DNA of 54,813 nt from Streptococcus mitis (GCF_009496285.1 NZ_WIJK01000015.1:1-54813), one strand, 5' to 3'; positions 1-9,107 are shown, counted from the stretch's first letter. Numbers and translations are program-made. The notes: generated by a model not told the origin, from the sequence alone.

Positions 1-62
1 GGATAGCCTTTCTAAATGGTTTATTAAGCAATTCTATTTTACCAAGACTATCGCAACCATGC

Positions 63-93
63 AAAAAGCAACGGCAAAAACCGTTGCTTTTTT
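63..93. terminator. Bidirectional rho-independent terminator
   Basis: Stem GCAACGG (68-74) and CCGTTGC (81-87) with a 6-nt loop, an A-run on the left and a T-run (88-93) on the right, so it can stop transcription from either side. On the minus strand it ends the rex/amidotransferase unit. Bases 1-60 show no gene I can support. Confidence 0.8.
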
Positions 94-125
94 GATAGAA
101 TCGAGACACTATTGTCCCAGACTCT

Positions 126-815
126 TTACAATTCATTGACGACATAGTCGAAAAGAGTTTTATCTTTGGGACGATTTTCAAAGAGGAATTCTGGATGCCA
201 TTGGACACCGAGAAAGGCAACATCATCTGTACTCATAACAGCTTCAATAATGCCATCCTTAGGGTCATGAGCTACAATCTTTAAGTTAGGTGCTAAATCC
301 TTGATACTCTGATGATGGAAAGAGTTGATATGAGAGATTTCTCCATAGATATCTCGAAGAACAGTATCAGGTTCTGTTACCAAACGTTGTGTTGTGTACT
401 CGGCAGAACAATCCTGCCAGTGGTCTTCGATATCTTGATACAAAGTTCCACCCATAGCAACGTTAAAGAGTTGAGTCCCACGGCAAACAGAGAAAATAGG
501 CTTTTTCTGTTTAATAGCTTCCTTGATGAGGGCTAGTTCGAAGATATCTCTTTGAAGGTGGTAGTCATCGCTATCAATGGTTTTTGGTTCACCATAGAAT
601 TTTGGATCAACATTTTGCCCACCTGTCAAGATGAGCTTGTCAATCATACTGATATAGTGGCTAGCCATTTCTTGATCACCAATCGGTAGGATGATGGGAA
701 TCCCTCCAGCTTCCTTGACTCCTTCAACAAAGCCCTTTGCTGCGTAGCTCATCATGATGTCATCATCTGGATGAGTTTTTTCGTTTCCTGTAATCCCTAT
801 AACTGGTTTTTTCAT
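126..815 (-). CDS. Gamma-glutamyl-gamma-aminobutyrate hydrolase family protein (peptidase C26, class I glutamine amidotransferase-like)
   Basis: A 229-residue cytosolic hydrolase of the PuuD-like C26 family, which cleaves gamma-glutamyl amide bonds. The nucleophile elbow FSVCRGTQL (Cys near residue 110) and the C-terminal GVQWHPE (catalytic His/Glu) are both present, as is the glycine-rich ILTGGQNVDP segment. The ATG start is 15 nt after rex, so the two genes probably share a transcript that ends in the hairpin at 63-93. The physiological substrate cannot be told from sequence; a role in glutathione-like or polyamine catabolism is only inferred from the family. Confidence 0.88.
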   Translation of the reverse strand: MKKPVIGITGNEKTHPDDDIMMSYAAKGFVEGVKEAGGIPIILPIGDQEMASHYISMIDKLILTGGQNVDPKFYGEPKTIDSDDYHLQRDIFELALIKEAIKQKKPIFSVCRGTQLFNVAMGGTLYQDIEDHWQDCSAEYTTQRLVTEPDTVLRDIYGEISHINSFHHQSIKDLAPNLKIVAHDPKDGIIEAVMSTDDVAFLGVQWHPEFLFENRPKDKTLFDYVVNEL

Positions 816-830
816 AAATGCTTACGCTTT

Positions 831-1472
831 CTAATCCTCTTTTCTCATGAAATAGAGGAGAGTTTGCAATTCACTAGTTAAATCCACATATTGAGCTACC
901 ACATCTTTTGGTAGTTGGAGATGAACGGGTGAAAAGCTTAAAATTCCTTTGATGCCTGCATCGACAAGGAGATTAGCTACTTCTTGTGATTTGACACTCG
1001 GAACAGTTAAGATTGCAGTTTTTACATCTGCATTTTTTATTTTATCCTTGATTTGGGAGATTCCATAAATTGGAATTCCATCGGGAGTTTTCGTCCCAAC
1101 TTCAGGATGGTCATCCAAATCAAAAGCCATAATAATTTTCATTTTGTTTCGTTCATGGAAACGGTAGTGAAGGAGAGCGTGCCCCATATTACCAATCCCC
1201 ACTAACATAACATTCGTAATAGAATTATCATTTAGAAGATCAGCAAAAAACGTCATTAGTTTTTTGACATCGTAGCCAAATCCACGGCGACCAAGTTCAC
1301 CAAAGTAGGAAAAATCTCGTCTAACGGTAGCAGAATCAATACCAATGGCCTCGGCAATTTGTTTTGAGTTGGCTCTTTCAATCTTTTCTGCATGAAATCT
1401 TTTAAAGATACGATAATAAAGAGAAAGTCTCTTTGCTGTTGCTTTTGGAATAGCAGACTGTTTTTCTTTCAC
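831..1472 (-). CDS. rex: Redox-sensing transcriptional repressor Rex
   Basis: A 213-residue NADH/NAD+-sensing repressor of fermentation and redox genes. The N-terminal winged helix (about 1-80) contains the conserved [21 protein letters not shown] region, followed by a Rossmann fold with [10 protein letters not shown] (near residue 93) and the domain-swapped C-terminal helix. Length fits the family. It starts with GTG at 1472, preceded by AGAAAGG. Its promoter region carries a near-consensus Rex box (1511-1528), suggesting autoregulation. The amidotransferase gene follows at 15 nt. Confidence 0.96.
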   Translation of the reverse strand: MKEKQSAIPKATAKRLSLYYRIFKRFHAEKIERANSKQIAEAIGIDSATVRRDFSYFGELGRRGFGYDVKKLMTFFADLLNDNSITNVMLVGIGNMGHALLHYRFHERNKMKIIMAFDLDDHPEVGTKTPDGIPIYGISQIKDKIKNADVKTAILTVPSVKSQEVANLLVDAGIKGILSFSPVHLQLPKDVVAQYVDLTSELQTLLYFMRKED

Positions 1473-1498
1473 AAAATCACAACCTTTCTAAATACTAT

Positions 1499-1528
1499 TT
1501 TATAGAAAGATTGTGAAAAAATCAACAA
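1499..1528 (-). promoter_or_regulatory. rex promoter with overlapping Rex operator
   Basis: On the minus strand, TTGTTG (1523-1528) and TATAAA (1499-1504) are 18 bp apart. The 18-mer TTGTGAAAAAATCAACAA (plus strand, 1511-1528) matches the Rex consensus TTGTGAA-N4-TTCACAA at all but two positions and covers the -35 and half the spacer. Binding would block the promoter. Inferred from motif matching only. Confidence 0.55.
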
Positions 1529-1535
1529 AAACAAG

Positions 1536-1558
1536 AAAAAACTAAGAAAATCTTAGTT
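1536..1558 (-). terminator. Terminator overlapping the stop codon of the DUF4649 gene
   Basis: On the minus strand AACTAAGA-ttt-TCTTAGTT is followed by TTTTTTC. The TAA stop of the gene at 1553-1768 lies inside the left arm. It separates the prs/desulfurase unit from rex. Confidence 0.7.
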
Positions 1559-1768
1559 TATCTTTGTAAAATCATAGTGATATAGAAAACGATAGAGATC
1601 TCCCAGAAGACCTTGATAGATTTCTTTTCCCTTATAGGTAAGAGAAGTAATGACGGTCGTATCTGGAAGAGTCACACATCCTGAAAGTGACAGCATGAGT
1701 GCTTCGTAATCTTCGTATTCTAAAATGCGATCGACTTGATAGGTATCCTTATAGGTTAATCGAAACAT
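1553..1768 (-). CDS. DUF4649 family protein
   Basis: A 71-residue small protein resembling the streptococcal DUF4649 family, without signal peptide or membrane segment. It is rich in Tyr and acidic residues and has no recognisable catalytic motif. It is the last gene of the run prs, cysteine desulfurase, DUF1831, DUF4649, starting 9 nt after the DUF1831 gene. Its function is unknown; position suggests an accessory role in the same operon as the desulfurase, which is inference only. Confidence 0.75.
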   Translation of the reverse strand: MFRLTYKDTYQVDRILEYEDYEALMLSLSGCVTLPDTTVITSLTYKGKEIYQGLLGDLYRFLYHYDFTKIN

Positions 1769-1777
1769 AGGGACCTT

Positions 1778-2125
1778 CTATCTTTCACTTTTAGTGAAGA
1801 CACCACGCTCCACAAGACTGTCCATCAAGAAGTAGAATTTCTCTTGGTGGATATGAGTTTCTTCTGACTTAAAGATATCAACCAAACGTAGACCAAATTT
1901 ATCAGTGATGTTGATTTTTGCACCAGTTAAGTCTTTGTTGATGATAATCTTAAGTTGGAAACCTTCTCCACTATTTGGAACCTTCTCAAGAAGGCGTGTT
2001 AATTCATAGTTACCAACCTTTGTTTCAAAAAAAGTGTTATCTTTTAGAGTAAACTTTTTGACAGTAGGGCTAAGTGTGTAATCGTAACGGCAATTTTTAA
2101 GACTAATAGTTTTTTCGAATGCCAT
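1778..2125 (-). CDS. DUF1831 family protein
   Basis: A 115-residue protein starting MAFEKTISLK, resembling the DUF1831 family often found beside cysteine desulfurase in lactic acid bacteria. The start at 2125 is chosen because GGAGG lies just upstream; a longer reading from 2140 would place this Shine-Dalgarno inside the gene and overlap the upstream stop. No active-site motif is visible. The gene begins 4 nt after the desulfurase stop, so translational coupling is likely. Function is unknown; association with sulfur transfer is inferred from neighbourhood. Confidence 0.8.
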   Translation of the reverse strand: MAFEKTISLKNCRYDYTLSPTVKKFTLKDNTFFETKVGNYELTRLLEKVPNSGEGFQLKIIINKDLTGAKINITDKFGLRLVDIFKSEETHIHQEKFYFLMDSLVERGVFTKSER

Positions 2126-2129
2126 TGAG

Positions 2130-3245
2130 TTAACCTCCAATGATTTCTTTTAGAGTTTGGGCGAGGGTGATCATTTCTTGCTCTGTATTTTGAGGTGAAA
2201 TGCTGACGCGAACGGATTCGTGTAAGCGAGGAGAGCCTTCTCCGTAGAAAGCCTGAAGAACATGACTAACCTGAACGACACCTGCAGTACAAGCAGAACC
2301 AGTTGAAATAGAAATCCCTTCAAGATCCAGACGAAGGAGTAGTAGATCATTACGTTGACCTGGAAATCCAATATTAAGGACATAAGGTAGCTGGTCTTTT
2401 CCTTGATTGAGGTAATAGTCTGCCTCAGCCATTTCCTTTAAGAAGGTGTCTTTCAGTTGTTGAACCTTTTCAAAGTTTTGTGCTTGGTTTTCAAGATCAT
2501 CCTTTAGAGCTGCTACCATTCCTACAATGGCAGGAAGATTTTCTGTTCCTGCTCTTTTTTTCTGCTCTTGATCACCACCATGAAGATAGGAATCAAAATC
2601 TGTAGATGCAGCATAGAGAAAACCAACTCCTTTTGGACCATAAAATTTGTGTGCAGAAGCACTGAGAAAATCAATTCCCAATTTTTCAGGAAGAATTTCT
2701 AATTTACCAATTGCCTGAACCGCATCGACATGATAGACGGCTGGATGATTTTTTAGAACCTCACCAATTTCAGCAATAGGTAATAGTGTACCAGTTTCAT
2801 TGTTGGCAAACATAGTAGAAACAAGAATGGTATCTTCACGAAGTGCATTTTTGACTTGGTCTGCAGTGATTTCTTGATGTTCAGGCTGTAAAATAGTCAC
2901 TTCAAAACCGAAATTTTCAACCAAGTATTTGATGGGTTCTAGAACAGCATGGTGCTCAATCGCAGTAGTGATAATGTGCTTTCCACGATTTTGATGGCGA
3001 AGGCAGTAGCCGATGATAGCAGTATTATTGCTTTCAGTACCACCAGTGGTAAAGAATATATGTTGTGGCTTTGTTCCTAGTAAACTTGCTAGTTCTTGAC
3101 GAGCTTCTCGTAATAGTTTACCTGCTTGGCGCCCATGTCCATGAATACTAGAAGGGTTGCCATAAGTTTCTTGCATGACTTGAGTCATTGCTGAGATAGT
3201 TACTGAAGACATTGGAGTCGTTGCAGCATTATCCAAATAAATCAA
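2130..3245 (-). CDS. Cysteine desulfurase (NifS/IscS-type, class V aminotransferase fold)
   Basis: A 371-residue PLP enzyme that takes sulfur from cysteine as an enzyme-bound persulfide, for tRNA thiolation or Fe-S assembly. It starts MIYLDNAATTP; the PLP lysine is in SASAHKFYGPKG (near residue 200) and the persulfide cysteine in STGSACTAG (near 325). The start codon is TTG at 3245, preceded by GGTGAG. It lies 15 nt after the PRPP synthetase gene. The Cys loop is the longer NifS/IscS type, not SufS. A thiamine or tRNA role cannot be separated by sequence. Confidence 0.93.
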   Translation of the reverse strand: MIYLDNAATTPMSSVTISAMTQVMQETYGNPSSIHGHGRQAGKLLREARQELASLLGTKPQHIFFTTGGTESNNTAIIGYCLRHQNRGKHIITTAIEHHAVLEPIKYLVENFGFEVTILQPEHQEITADQVKNALREDTILVSTMFANNETGTLLPIAEIGEVLKNHPAVYHVDAVQAIGKLEILPEKLGIDFLSASAHKFYGPKGVGFLYAASTDFDSYLHGGDQEQKKRAGTENLPAIVGMVAALKDDLENQAQNFEKVQQLKDTFLKEMAEADYYLNQGKDQLPYVLNIGFPGQRNDLLLLRLDLEGISISTGSACTAGVVQVSHVLQAFYGEGSPRLHESVRVSISPQNTEQEMITLAQTLKEIIGG

Positions 3246-3260
3246 AAACTCACCTAATTT

Positions 3261-4205
3261 CTATTTAAATAGTGGACTAACTGGTTTTCTTTCATGAATA
3301 CGAACCATAGCATCACCAATCAATTCGCTAGCAGTGATATATTGTACGTTTTTAGGTTTTCTACTTTCTGTCAATACAGAATCTGTAACCAAGATTTCCT
3401 TGATTTTTGTTGCATCTAATAACTCTGCTGCACCGTTAACGAATAGTCCATGACTTGAAACCGCATAGATTTCAGTTGCGCCGTCACGCTCTAAGATTTT
3501 AGCAGCTTCAGAGAAGGTACGGCCAGTATTCAGAATGTCATCGATTAAGATTGCTTTCTTACCTTCAACCTCCCCGATAATGTAACCTTGACTGCGTTCA
3601 GAATCATCTTGTGCATAATCAATGATGGCAATTGGAGCATCTAGGTATTCTGCAAGACTACGAGCACGTTTTACACCAGAGTTTTTAGGACTGACAACAA
3701 CTACATCTGAACCAGTCAAACCTTTATCGCAGTAATGTTTTGCAAAAAGTGGAATTGTATAGAGGTTATCTACAGGAATGTCAAAGAATCCTTGAACCTG
3801 AACGGCATGAAGGTCAAGAGTCAATACACGACTAACTCCAGCTTTCACCAACATATTTGCAACTAGTTTTGCAGTAAGTGGTTCGCGTGAAGAAGCAATA
3901 CGATCTTGGCGAGCGTAGCCGAAGTATGGAAGAACAACGTTAATAGTATTAGCACTTGCGCGAACACAAGCATCAACCATAATCAAAAGTTCCATCAAGT
4001 GGTTATTTACTGGATAACTAGTTGATTGGATGATATAAACATCATATCCACGAACACTTTCTTCGATGTTTACTTGGATTTCGCCATCTGAAAATTGGCG
4101 TGAAGATACTTTTCCAAGTGGAACACCTGCAGCATCTGCGATTCTTTGAGCAATTTCCTGGTTGGAAGATAGTGCGAAAAGTTTCATGTTTTTTGTATCT
4201 GACAT
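3261..4205 (-). CDS. prs: Ribose-phosphate pyrophosphokinase (second streptococcal Prs type)
   Basis: A 314-residue enzyme making PRPP from ribose 5-phosphate and ATP for purine, pyrimidine, His, Trp and NAD synthesis. The flexible loop [15 protein letters not shown] (near residue 105), the [12 protein letters not shown] segment and the PRPP-binding loop [13 protein letters not shown] are visible. The loop carries IASS where the canonical enzyme has KARA, so this matches the divergent second Prs paralogue of streptococci. The start at 4205 follows AGAGGACGG. It heads the desulfurase operon. Confidence 0.95.
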   Translation of the reverse strand: MSDTKNMKLFALSSNQEIAQRIADAAGVPLGKVSSRQFSDGEIQVNIEESVRGYDVYIIQSTSYPVNNHLMELLIMVDACVRASANTINVVLPYFGYARQDRIASSREPLTAKLVANMLVKAGVSRVLTLDLHAVQVQGFFDIPVDNLYTIPLFAKHYCDKGLTGSDVVVVSPKNSGVKRARSLAEYLDAPIAIIDYAQDDSERSQGYIIGEVEGKKAILIDDILNTGRTFSEAAKILERDGATEIYAVSSHGLFVNGAAELLDATKIKEILVTDSVLTESRKPKNVQYITASELIGDAMVRIHERKPVSPLFK

Positions 4206-4285
4206 CGATAAACCGTCCTCTTTAAACTAAGTGAATCGCTGTAGTGAAACACTTTTAGTGATAGATGCTCTCTACAACAGATTCT

Positions 4286-4314
4286 ATTATTTTTCATCCA
4301 TTTTATTTTATCAA
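4286..4314 (-). promoter_or_regulatory. Putative promoter of the prs operon
   Basis: On the minus strand TTGATA (4309-4314) and AATAAT (4286-4291) are separated by exactly 17 bp, leaving an untranslated leader of about 75 nt before prs. Confidence 0.4.
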
Positions 4315-4329
4315 AAAAAGAAGATTATT

Positions 4330-4899
4330 TCAGTATTTTTTCATATTTTCTATAAAACGAACCAATTTTGAAGGAGCTTTTTTGTAATGGATTTCATTGG
4401 CTTGTAAAAATTCTTGGAAATCAAGACTACCTTGGTTGCCATCTTCCACTTCTAATTCAAGCTCATAGTCAACAATATCAAAGTATTGGCTTTGATCAAG
4501 AGCCATGAGGCCGATAGGAGTTTGCTTTTCGTAGCGAACAGTAGTTAGGCAACCTAAAACTACCCAGCCACTGGTTGAAAGTCCACGGCTAGTCAATTCG
4601 TCAAGAATCATTCCTTGTGGAAGTTTACATTCTTTAAGACAATAGTTTGCTTCCTCAAGGCTTAGATCTTGATTGTACTCCATATTTCCAACTTTTTGTG
4701 GGATTTTTATGGTCAATTCAGCGCTATTTTCAAAAGTACGAATGCGCATAGCGATTTTATGTTTGCGAAGGTAAAAATCTGGCGTGTCTAGGTAGTAATT
4801 TTTTTGTGTAATAGGTGTGACTCCTGAAAAGTGATCCTGCAATCTTTGATATTCATCCTTGTTTAGAAGTGTTTTCATTTCAATTTCTAAATGTTTCAT
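4330..4899 (-). CDS. CYTH domain protein (triphosphate tunnel metalloenzyme)
   Basis: A 189-residue member of the CYTH/triphosphate tunnel metalloenzyme family, which hydrolyses or cyclises triphosphorylated substrates in a beta-barrel. The signature ExExK is at residues 5-9 (EIEMK), and the alternating charged strands expected of the tunnel follow (MRIRTF, ELTIKIP, ELELEV). It is divergent from relQ with 134 bp between the start codons, so the two may share control. Inorganic triphosphatase activity is likely from the family but not certain. Confidence 0.85.
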   Translation of the reverse strand: MKHLEIEMKTLLNKDEYQRLQDHFSGVTPITQKNYYLDTPDFYLRKHKIAMRIRTFENSAELTIKIPQKVGNMEYNQDLSLEEANYCLKECKLPQGMILDELTSRGLSTSGWVVLGCLTTVRYEKQTPIGLMALDQSQYFDIVDYELELEVEDGNQGSLDFQEFLQANEIHYKKAPSKLVRFIENMKKY

Positions 4900-4936
4900 T
4901 TTTTTTACTTTTTCCTTATCTTTGAAAGCGATTGTA

Positions 4937-4945
4937 TGGTATAAT
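4937..4945 (+). promoter_or_regulatory. Extended -10 promoter for relQ
   Basis: TGGTATAAT lies 88 nt before the relQ start in the divergent intergenic region. No good -35 is at the right distance, as is common with extended -10 promoters in streptococci. Confidence 0.5.
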
Positions 4946-5033
4946 AAGCATTGTATTTATTGTATAAGATTTTTCCTAGAAAATCAAAAACTAGATAAAT
5001 CGAAGTGTATAGAGAATTGGATGAAAAAGATAT

Positions 5034-5705
5034 ATGATTACAGAATGGGAAGAATTTTTAGATCCTTACATTCAGGCTGTCGGAGAGCTGAAGATAAAAC
5101 TCCGAGGTATTCGAAAACAATACCGCAAACAAAATAAACATTCTCCAATTGAGTTTGTAACTGGTCGAGTCAAACCGATCGAAAGTATAAAAGAAAAAAT
5201 GGCTCGTCGAGGGATTGGATACGATACGTTGGAACAGGACTTGCAAGATATTGCAGGTTTACGCATCATGGTTCAATTTGTAGATGACGTGAGCGAGGTT
5301 GTTGCCATCCTTCGTAAGAGGCAAGACATGAGAGTTGTCCAAGAACGTGACTACATCACTCATCGAAAGGCTTCAGGATATCGTTCTTACCATTTGATTA
5401 TTGAGTATACTGTGGACACGATCAAGGGTGCAAGAACGATTCTGGTGGAGATTCAGATTCGAACCTTGGCTATGAATTTCTGGGCTACCATCGAGCATTC
5501 TCTCAATTATAAATATCAAGGGGATTTTCCAGAAGAAATTAAGAAACGCTTGGAAATCACAGCAAGAATCTCTCACCAATTGGATGAAGAAATGAGTAAA
5601 ATTCGTGATGATATCCAGGAAGCACAGGCACTCTTTGATCCATTGCATAGAAAGTTAAATGACGGGGTAGGTAATAGTGACGATACCGATGAAGAATACA
5701 GGTAA
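5034..5705 (+). CDS. relQ: Small alarmone synthetase RelQ (GTP pyrophosphokinase)
   Basis: A 223-residue single-domain (p)ppGpp synthetase of the YjbM/RelQ type; it lacks the hydrolase, TGS and ACT domains of long RelA. Synthetase motifs are present: [32 protein letters not shown] and [18 protein letters not shown]. The acidic C-terminal tail is typical. The next gene, nadK, starts inside its 3' end, so relQ, nadK and the pseudouridine synthase form a tight unit with pta close behind. Confidence 0.95.
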   Translation: MITEWEEFLDPYIQAVGELKIKLRGIRKQYRKQNKHSPIEFVTGRVKPIESIKEKMARRGIGYDTLEQDLQDIAGLRIMVQFVDDVSEVVAILRKRQDMRVVQERDYITHRKASGYRSYHLIIEYTVDTIKGARTILVEIQIRTLAMNFWATIEHSLNYKYQGDFPEEIKKRLEITARISHQLDEEMSKIRDDIQEAQALFDPLHRKLNDGVGNSDDTDEEYR

Positions 5706-6507
5706 ACGAATTGATCTAATCGCTAATCGCAAACCTCAAAGTCAAAGAGTCTTATATGAATTAAGAGATCGACTAAAAAAGAATAACTTTATATTAAATG
5801 ATAAACATCCCGATATCGTGATTTCCATAGGTGGGGATGGGATGCTTTTGTCTGCTTTTCACAAGTATGAAGACCAGCTGGATAAGGTTCGCTTCGTTGG
5901 TGTTCACACAGGTCATTTAGGTTTCTATACGGATTACCGTGATTTTGAACTAGATCAACTGCTTACTAATCTACAGTTGGATACTGGGGCTCGTGTGTCT
6001 TACCCGCTGTTAAATGTAAAGATATTTTTGGAAAATGGAGAAGTGAAAATTTTCCGTGCTTTGAATGAGGCTAGCATTCGGAGAGCTGATAGGACCATGG
6101 TTGCCGATATTATCATTAACCAAGTGCCATTTGAACGTTTTAGAGGAGATGGCCTGACGGTATCAACGCCAACTGGCAGTACAGCCTATAATAAATCTCT
6201 TGGTGGAGCTGTTTTACATCCTACCATTGAAGCCCTTCAATTGACAGAAATTGCGAGTCTTAACAATCGTGTCTACAGAACCTTAGGTTCTTCTATCATT
6301 GTGCCTAAGAAGGATAAGATAGAATTGATACCAACTCGTAATGACTATCATACGATTTCTGTTGACAATAGCATTTATTCTTACCGTAATATTGAAAGAA
6401 TAGAATACCAGATAGACCATCATAAGATTCATTTTGTAGCAACACCAAGCCATACTAGTTTTTGGAATCGTGTCAAAGATGCCTTTATTGGTGAGGTGGA
6501 TGAATGA
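5689..6507 (+). CDS. nadK: NAD kinase
   Basis: A 272-residue cytosolic kinase converting NAD to NADP with ATP. The nucleotide loop [10 protein letters not shown] (GGDG near residue 50) and the [14 protein letters not shown] motif (near 160) are diagnostic. I chose the ATG at 5689 ([10 protein letters not shown]); a GTG at 5677, four codons upstream, is also in frame and has a GTAGG close by. It overlaps the end of relQ by 17 nt and its stop overlaps the next start as ATGA, so translation is probably coupled. Confidence 0.95.
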   Translation: MKNTGKRIDLIANRKPQSQRVLYELRDRLKKNNFILNDKHPDIVISIGGDGMLLSAFHKYEDQLDKVRFVGVHTGHLGFYTDYRDFELDQLLTNLQLDTGARVSYPLLNVKIFLENGEVKIFRALNEASIRRADRTMVADIIINQVPFERFRGDGLTVSTPTGSTAYNKSLGGAVLHPTIEALQLTEIASLNNRVYRTLGSSIIVPKKDKIELIPTRNDYHTISVDNSIYSYRNIERIEYQIDHHKIHFVATPSHTSFWNRVKDAFIGEVDE

Positions 6508-7403
6508 GGTTTGAATTTATTGCTGACGAACACGTCAAGGTAAAGACTTTTCTGAAAAAGCATGAAGTCTCTAAAGGTTTACTGGCCAAAATCAAGTTTC
6601 GAGGTGGAGATATTCGCGTAAACGGTCATCCACAAAATGCAACCTATCTCTTAGATATTGGGGATGTGGTTGTCATCGACATTCCTCCTGAGGAAGGATT
6701 CGAGACACTGGAAGCAATTGATTATCCACTGGATATTCTGTTTGAAGATGAGCATTTCTTAATCATAAACAAACCCTTTGGTGTGGCCTCGATTCCTAGT
6801 GTCAATCATTCCAATACCATCGCTAACTTTATCAAGGGTTACTATGTGAAACAGAACTATGAAAATCAGCAGGTTCACATTGTAACCAGACTAGATCGCG
6901 ATACTTCGGGTCTCATGCTTTTTGCTAAACATGGTTATGCTCATGCTAGACTAGACAAGCAGTTGCAAAAGAAAGCCATTGAAAAGCGCTATTTTGCTCT
7001 GGTTAAAGGAGATGGGTTTCTTGAACCTCAAGGTGAAATCATTGCCCCGATTGCTCGAGATGAAGATTCCATTATCACTAGACGAGTTGCAAAAGGTGGC
7101 AAGTATGCCCATACTTCCTATCGTATAGTGGAGTCTTATGGCGATATTCATCTAGTTGATATTCGACTGCATACAGGAAGGACACACCAGATTCGTGTCC
7201 ATTTCTCACATATCGGTTTCCCTTTGCTTGGTGATGACCTCTATGGTGGTAGTCTTGAACATGGCATAGAGCGTCAAGCTCTGCATTGCCATTACTTATC
7301 GTTTTATCATCCTTTTCTTGAAGAGCAGTTGGAGATGGAAAGTCCACTGCCGGATGATTTCAACACTCTTATAACTCAGTTATCAAATAATAATTTATCT
7401 TAA
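6504..7403 (+). CDS. RluA/RluD family pseudouridine synthase
   Basis: A 299-residue enzyme that isomerises uridines in large-subunit rRNA. An N-terminal S4-like RNA-binding region (about 1-80, [11 protein letters not shown]) precedes the catalytic domain with the hallmark [15 protein letters not shown] (catalytic Asp near residue 134) and the later [18 protein letters not shown] segment. It starts with an ATGA overlap at the end of nadK. The exact target (RluD-type or a paralogue) cannot be fixed from sequence alone. Confidence 0.92.
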   Translation: MRFEFIADEHVKVKTFLKKHEVSKGLLAKIKFRGGDIRVNGHPQNATYLLDIGDVVVIDIPPEEGFETLEAIDYPLDILFEDEHFLIINKPFGVASIPSVNHSNTIANFIKGYYVKQNYENQQVHIVTRLDRDTSGLMLFAKHGYAHARLDKQLQKKAIEKRYFALVKGDGFLEPQGEIIAPIARDEDSIITRRVAKGGKYAHTSYRIVESYGDIHLVDIRLHTGRTHQIRVHFSHIGFPLLGDDLYGGSLEHGIERQALHCHYLSFYHPFLEEQLEMESPLPDDFNTLITQLSNNNLS

Positions 7404-7418
7404 AAGGAGTCAAAACTC

Positions 7419-8393
7419 ATGGAAGTTTTTGAAAATTTAAAAGCCAACCTAGTTGGTAAAAATGCACGTATTGTCTTGCCTGAAGGTGAAGAACCACGCA
7501 TTCTTCAAGCAACAAAACGCATCGTAAAAGAAACAGAAGTTATCCCTGTCCTACTTGGAAATCCTGATAAAATTAAAATCTATCTTGAAATCGAAGGAAT
7601 CATGGATGGTTATGAAGTAATCGATCCTGCACATTACCCTCAATTTGAAGACATGGTAGCATCACTTGTAGAACGTCGTAAAGGAAAAATGACTGAAGAA
7701 GAAGCTCGCGAAATATTGGTTAAAGACGTGAACTATTTTGGTGTTATGTTAGTATACATGGGCTTGGTAGATGGAATGGTTTCAGGAGCTATTCACTCTA
7801 CTGCGGCAACTGTTCGCCCAGCCCTTCAAATCATTAAAACACGTCCAAATGTTAGTCGTACTTCAGGTGCCTTCCTTATGGTTCGTGGCACTGAGCGTTA
7901 CCTATTTGGTGACTGTGCCATCAATATCAATCCTGATGCTGAAGCATTGGCAGAGATTGCGATTAACTCTGCTATCACAGCTAAGATGTTTGGTATCGAA
8001 CCAAAAATTGCGATGCTAAGCTACTCAACTAAAGGTTCTGGTTTTGGTGAAAGCGTAGATAAAGTTGTTGAAGCAACTAAGATTGCTCATGATCTTCGTC
8101 CTGACCTTGAAATTGATGGGGAATTGCAATTTGATGCTGCCTTCGTTCCAGAAACAGCTGCTCTTAAAGCACCAGGAAGTAAGGTTGCTGGACAAGCAAA
8201 CGTCTTTATCTTCCCAGGTATTGAAGCAGGGAATATTGGTTACAAGATGGCAGAACGTCTCGGTGGATTTGCAGCGGTTGGTCCAGTATTGCAAGGTTTG
8301 AACAAACCAGTTAATGACCTTTCACGTGGATGTAATTCAGACGACGTCTTCAAACTTACTCTTATCACAGCAGCCCAAGCTGTACACCAATAA
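7419..8393 (+). CDS. pta: Phosphate acetyltransferase
   Basis: A 324-residue enzyme interconverting acetyl-CoA and acetyl phosphate in the Pta-AckA acetate pathway. It is the short single-domain form, with IVLPEGEEPRIL at the N-terminus and the conserved SGAIHSTAATVRPALQII and MLSYSTKGSGFGESVDKV regions. It begins 15 nt after the pseudouridine synthase, with AAAAGGAG upstream, and ends before a strong terminator. Acetyl-CoA from the dehydrogenase complex at 15-20 kb would feed this enzyme. Confidence 0.96.
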   Translation: MEVFENLKANLVGKNARIVLPEGEEPRILQATKRIVKETEVIPVLLGNPDKIKIYLEIEGIMDGYEVIDPAHYPQFEDMVASLVERRKGKMTEEEAREILVKDVNYFGVMLVYMGLVDGMVSGAIHSTAATVRPALQIIKTRPNVSRTSGAFLMVRGTERYLFGDCAININPDAEALAEIAINSAITAKMFGIEPKIAMLSYSTKGSGFGESVDKVVEATKIAHDLRPDLEIDGELQFDAAFVPETAALKAPGSKVAGQANVFIFPGIEAGNIGYKMAERLGGFAAVGPVLQGLNKPVNDLSRGCNSDDVFKLTLITAAQAVHQ

Positions 8394-8403
8394 AATACAA
8401 GAT

Positions 8404-8430
8404 AGCTCCTTTTCTCTTAAAGGAGCTTTT
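8404..8430 (+). terminator. pta terminator
   Basis: AGCTCCTTT (8404-8412) pairs with AAAGGAGCT (8419-8427), followed by TTTT. Confidence 0.85.
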
Positions 8431-8497
8431 CAAGTAGGGAGTAATTGAAGAAGGCCTTTTGTTTTTTACTAGACTTTGGGGCAAGTTATACTCATAA

Positions 8498-8755
8498 TCA
8501 ATTATTTTCAAAAAGCAACCTAGTCCATTGTCTGCTGACAGTGGACTTTAAAACGGTTTTTTCCAGTCCTTGAATAACTTCTTGAAGCTTATCAATGACG
8601 GCTTCTAATGTTTGGAAAGCCTTATTTTTAAAGCCTCGTTTTCGAATTTCTTTCCAGACTTGTTCAATAGGGTTCATTTCTGGTGCATAAGGTGGAATTA
8701 GAGGGGATTGCTTTGGGCAGTTCCTTTTTAATGTAAAAGGAGTAGAATCATAGCG
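8498..8755 (-). pseudogene. IS630-family transposase remnant (C-terminal part)
   Basis: Minus-strand translation ends in a typical DDE_3/IS630 transposase C-terminus: IPPYAPEMNPIEQVWKEIRK, then about 40 further residues to a TGA at 8498-8500. The catalytic Glu lies in the NPIEQ motif. The reading frame degenerates upstream of about 8730 and the N-terminal two thirds are missing, so it cannot transpose. No clean terminal inverted repeats were recognised. It marks this interval as a site of past insertion beside the accessory cassette. Confidence 0.8.
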
Positions 8756-9062
8756 TTTCTAAATTGTTAATCATTCAAAACAGATTGTGATGGGACTATT
8801 CTAGCTTTAGAATTCTTCAAAAATTAACATTTAAGGTAATCAATTACTTAGAAGAGTACAAAAACATTTAATTTATAGGGATTCTAAGTCTAGAATTGCA
8901 TGGATATTTATGAAAACAGAATATTCGATAGATAGGATTGTTCTATTCTGAAAGATTTGAGCTGTCAATTGTGTAGGATAGTATTATTCTATGTTAGATT
9001 CCAGTAAAAATGATTGGATAAATGATATTAAAGAAAAATCAAAATCATAATTTTGTTTAATA
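8756..9062. other. AT-rich intergenic stretch with repeated ATTCTA-N4-TAGAAT palindromes
   Basis: No gene is seen. Two identical-arm palindromes, ATTCTA-GCTT-TAGAAT (8798-8813) and ATTCTA-AGTC-TAGAAT (8881-8896), start 83 bp apart. A looser third copy, ATTCTA-TGT-TAGATT, is at 8986-9000. They lie upstream of the promoter for the two-gene cassette and look like operator sites for a dimeric regulator. Confidence 0.5.
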
Positions 9063-9071
9063 TGGTATAAT
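9063..9071 (+). promoter_or_regulatory. Extended -10 promoter of the unknown cassette
   Basis: TGGTATAAT ends 36 nt before the ATG at 9108. The Shine-Dalgarno is the modest TGAGGTAG. Confidence 0.6.
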
Positions 9072-9107
9072 ATTTCTAATAATTTAAACATAATGAGGTA
9101 GTAATTT

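Noticed and set aside
1..60. Coding sequence at the left window edge
   Set aside because: Short open frames run in from the edge, but none resembles a known protein end, and a terminator follows.
4859..5137. Plus-strand frame of 92 residues before relQ
   Set aside because: It overlaps the CYTH gene start and the relQ promoter and start in another frame, with implausible composition.
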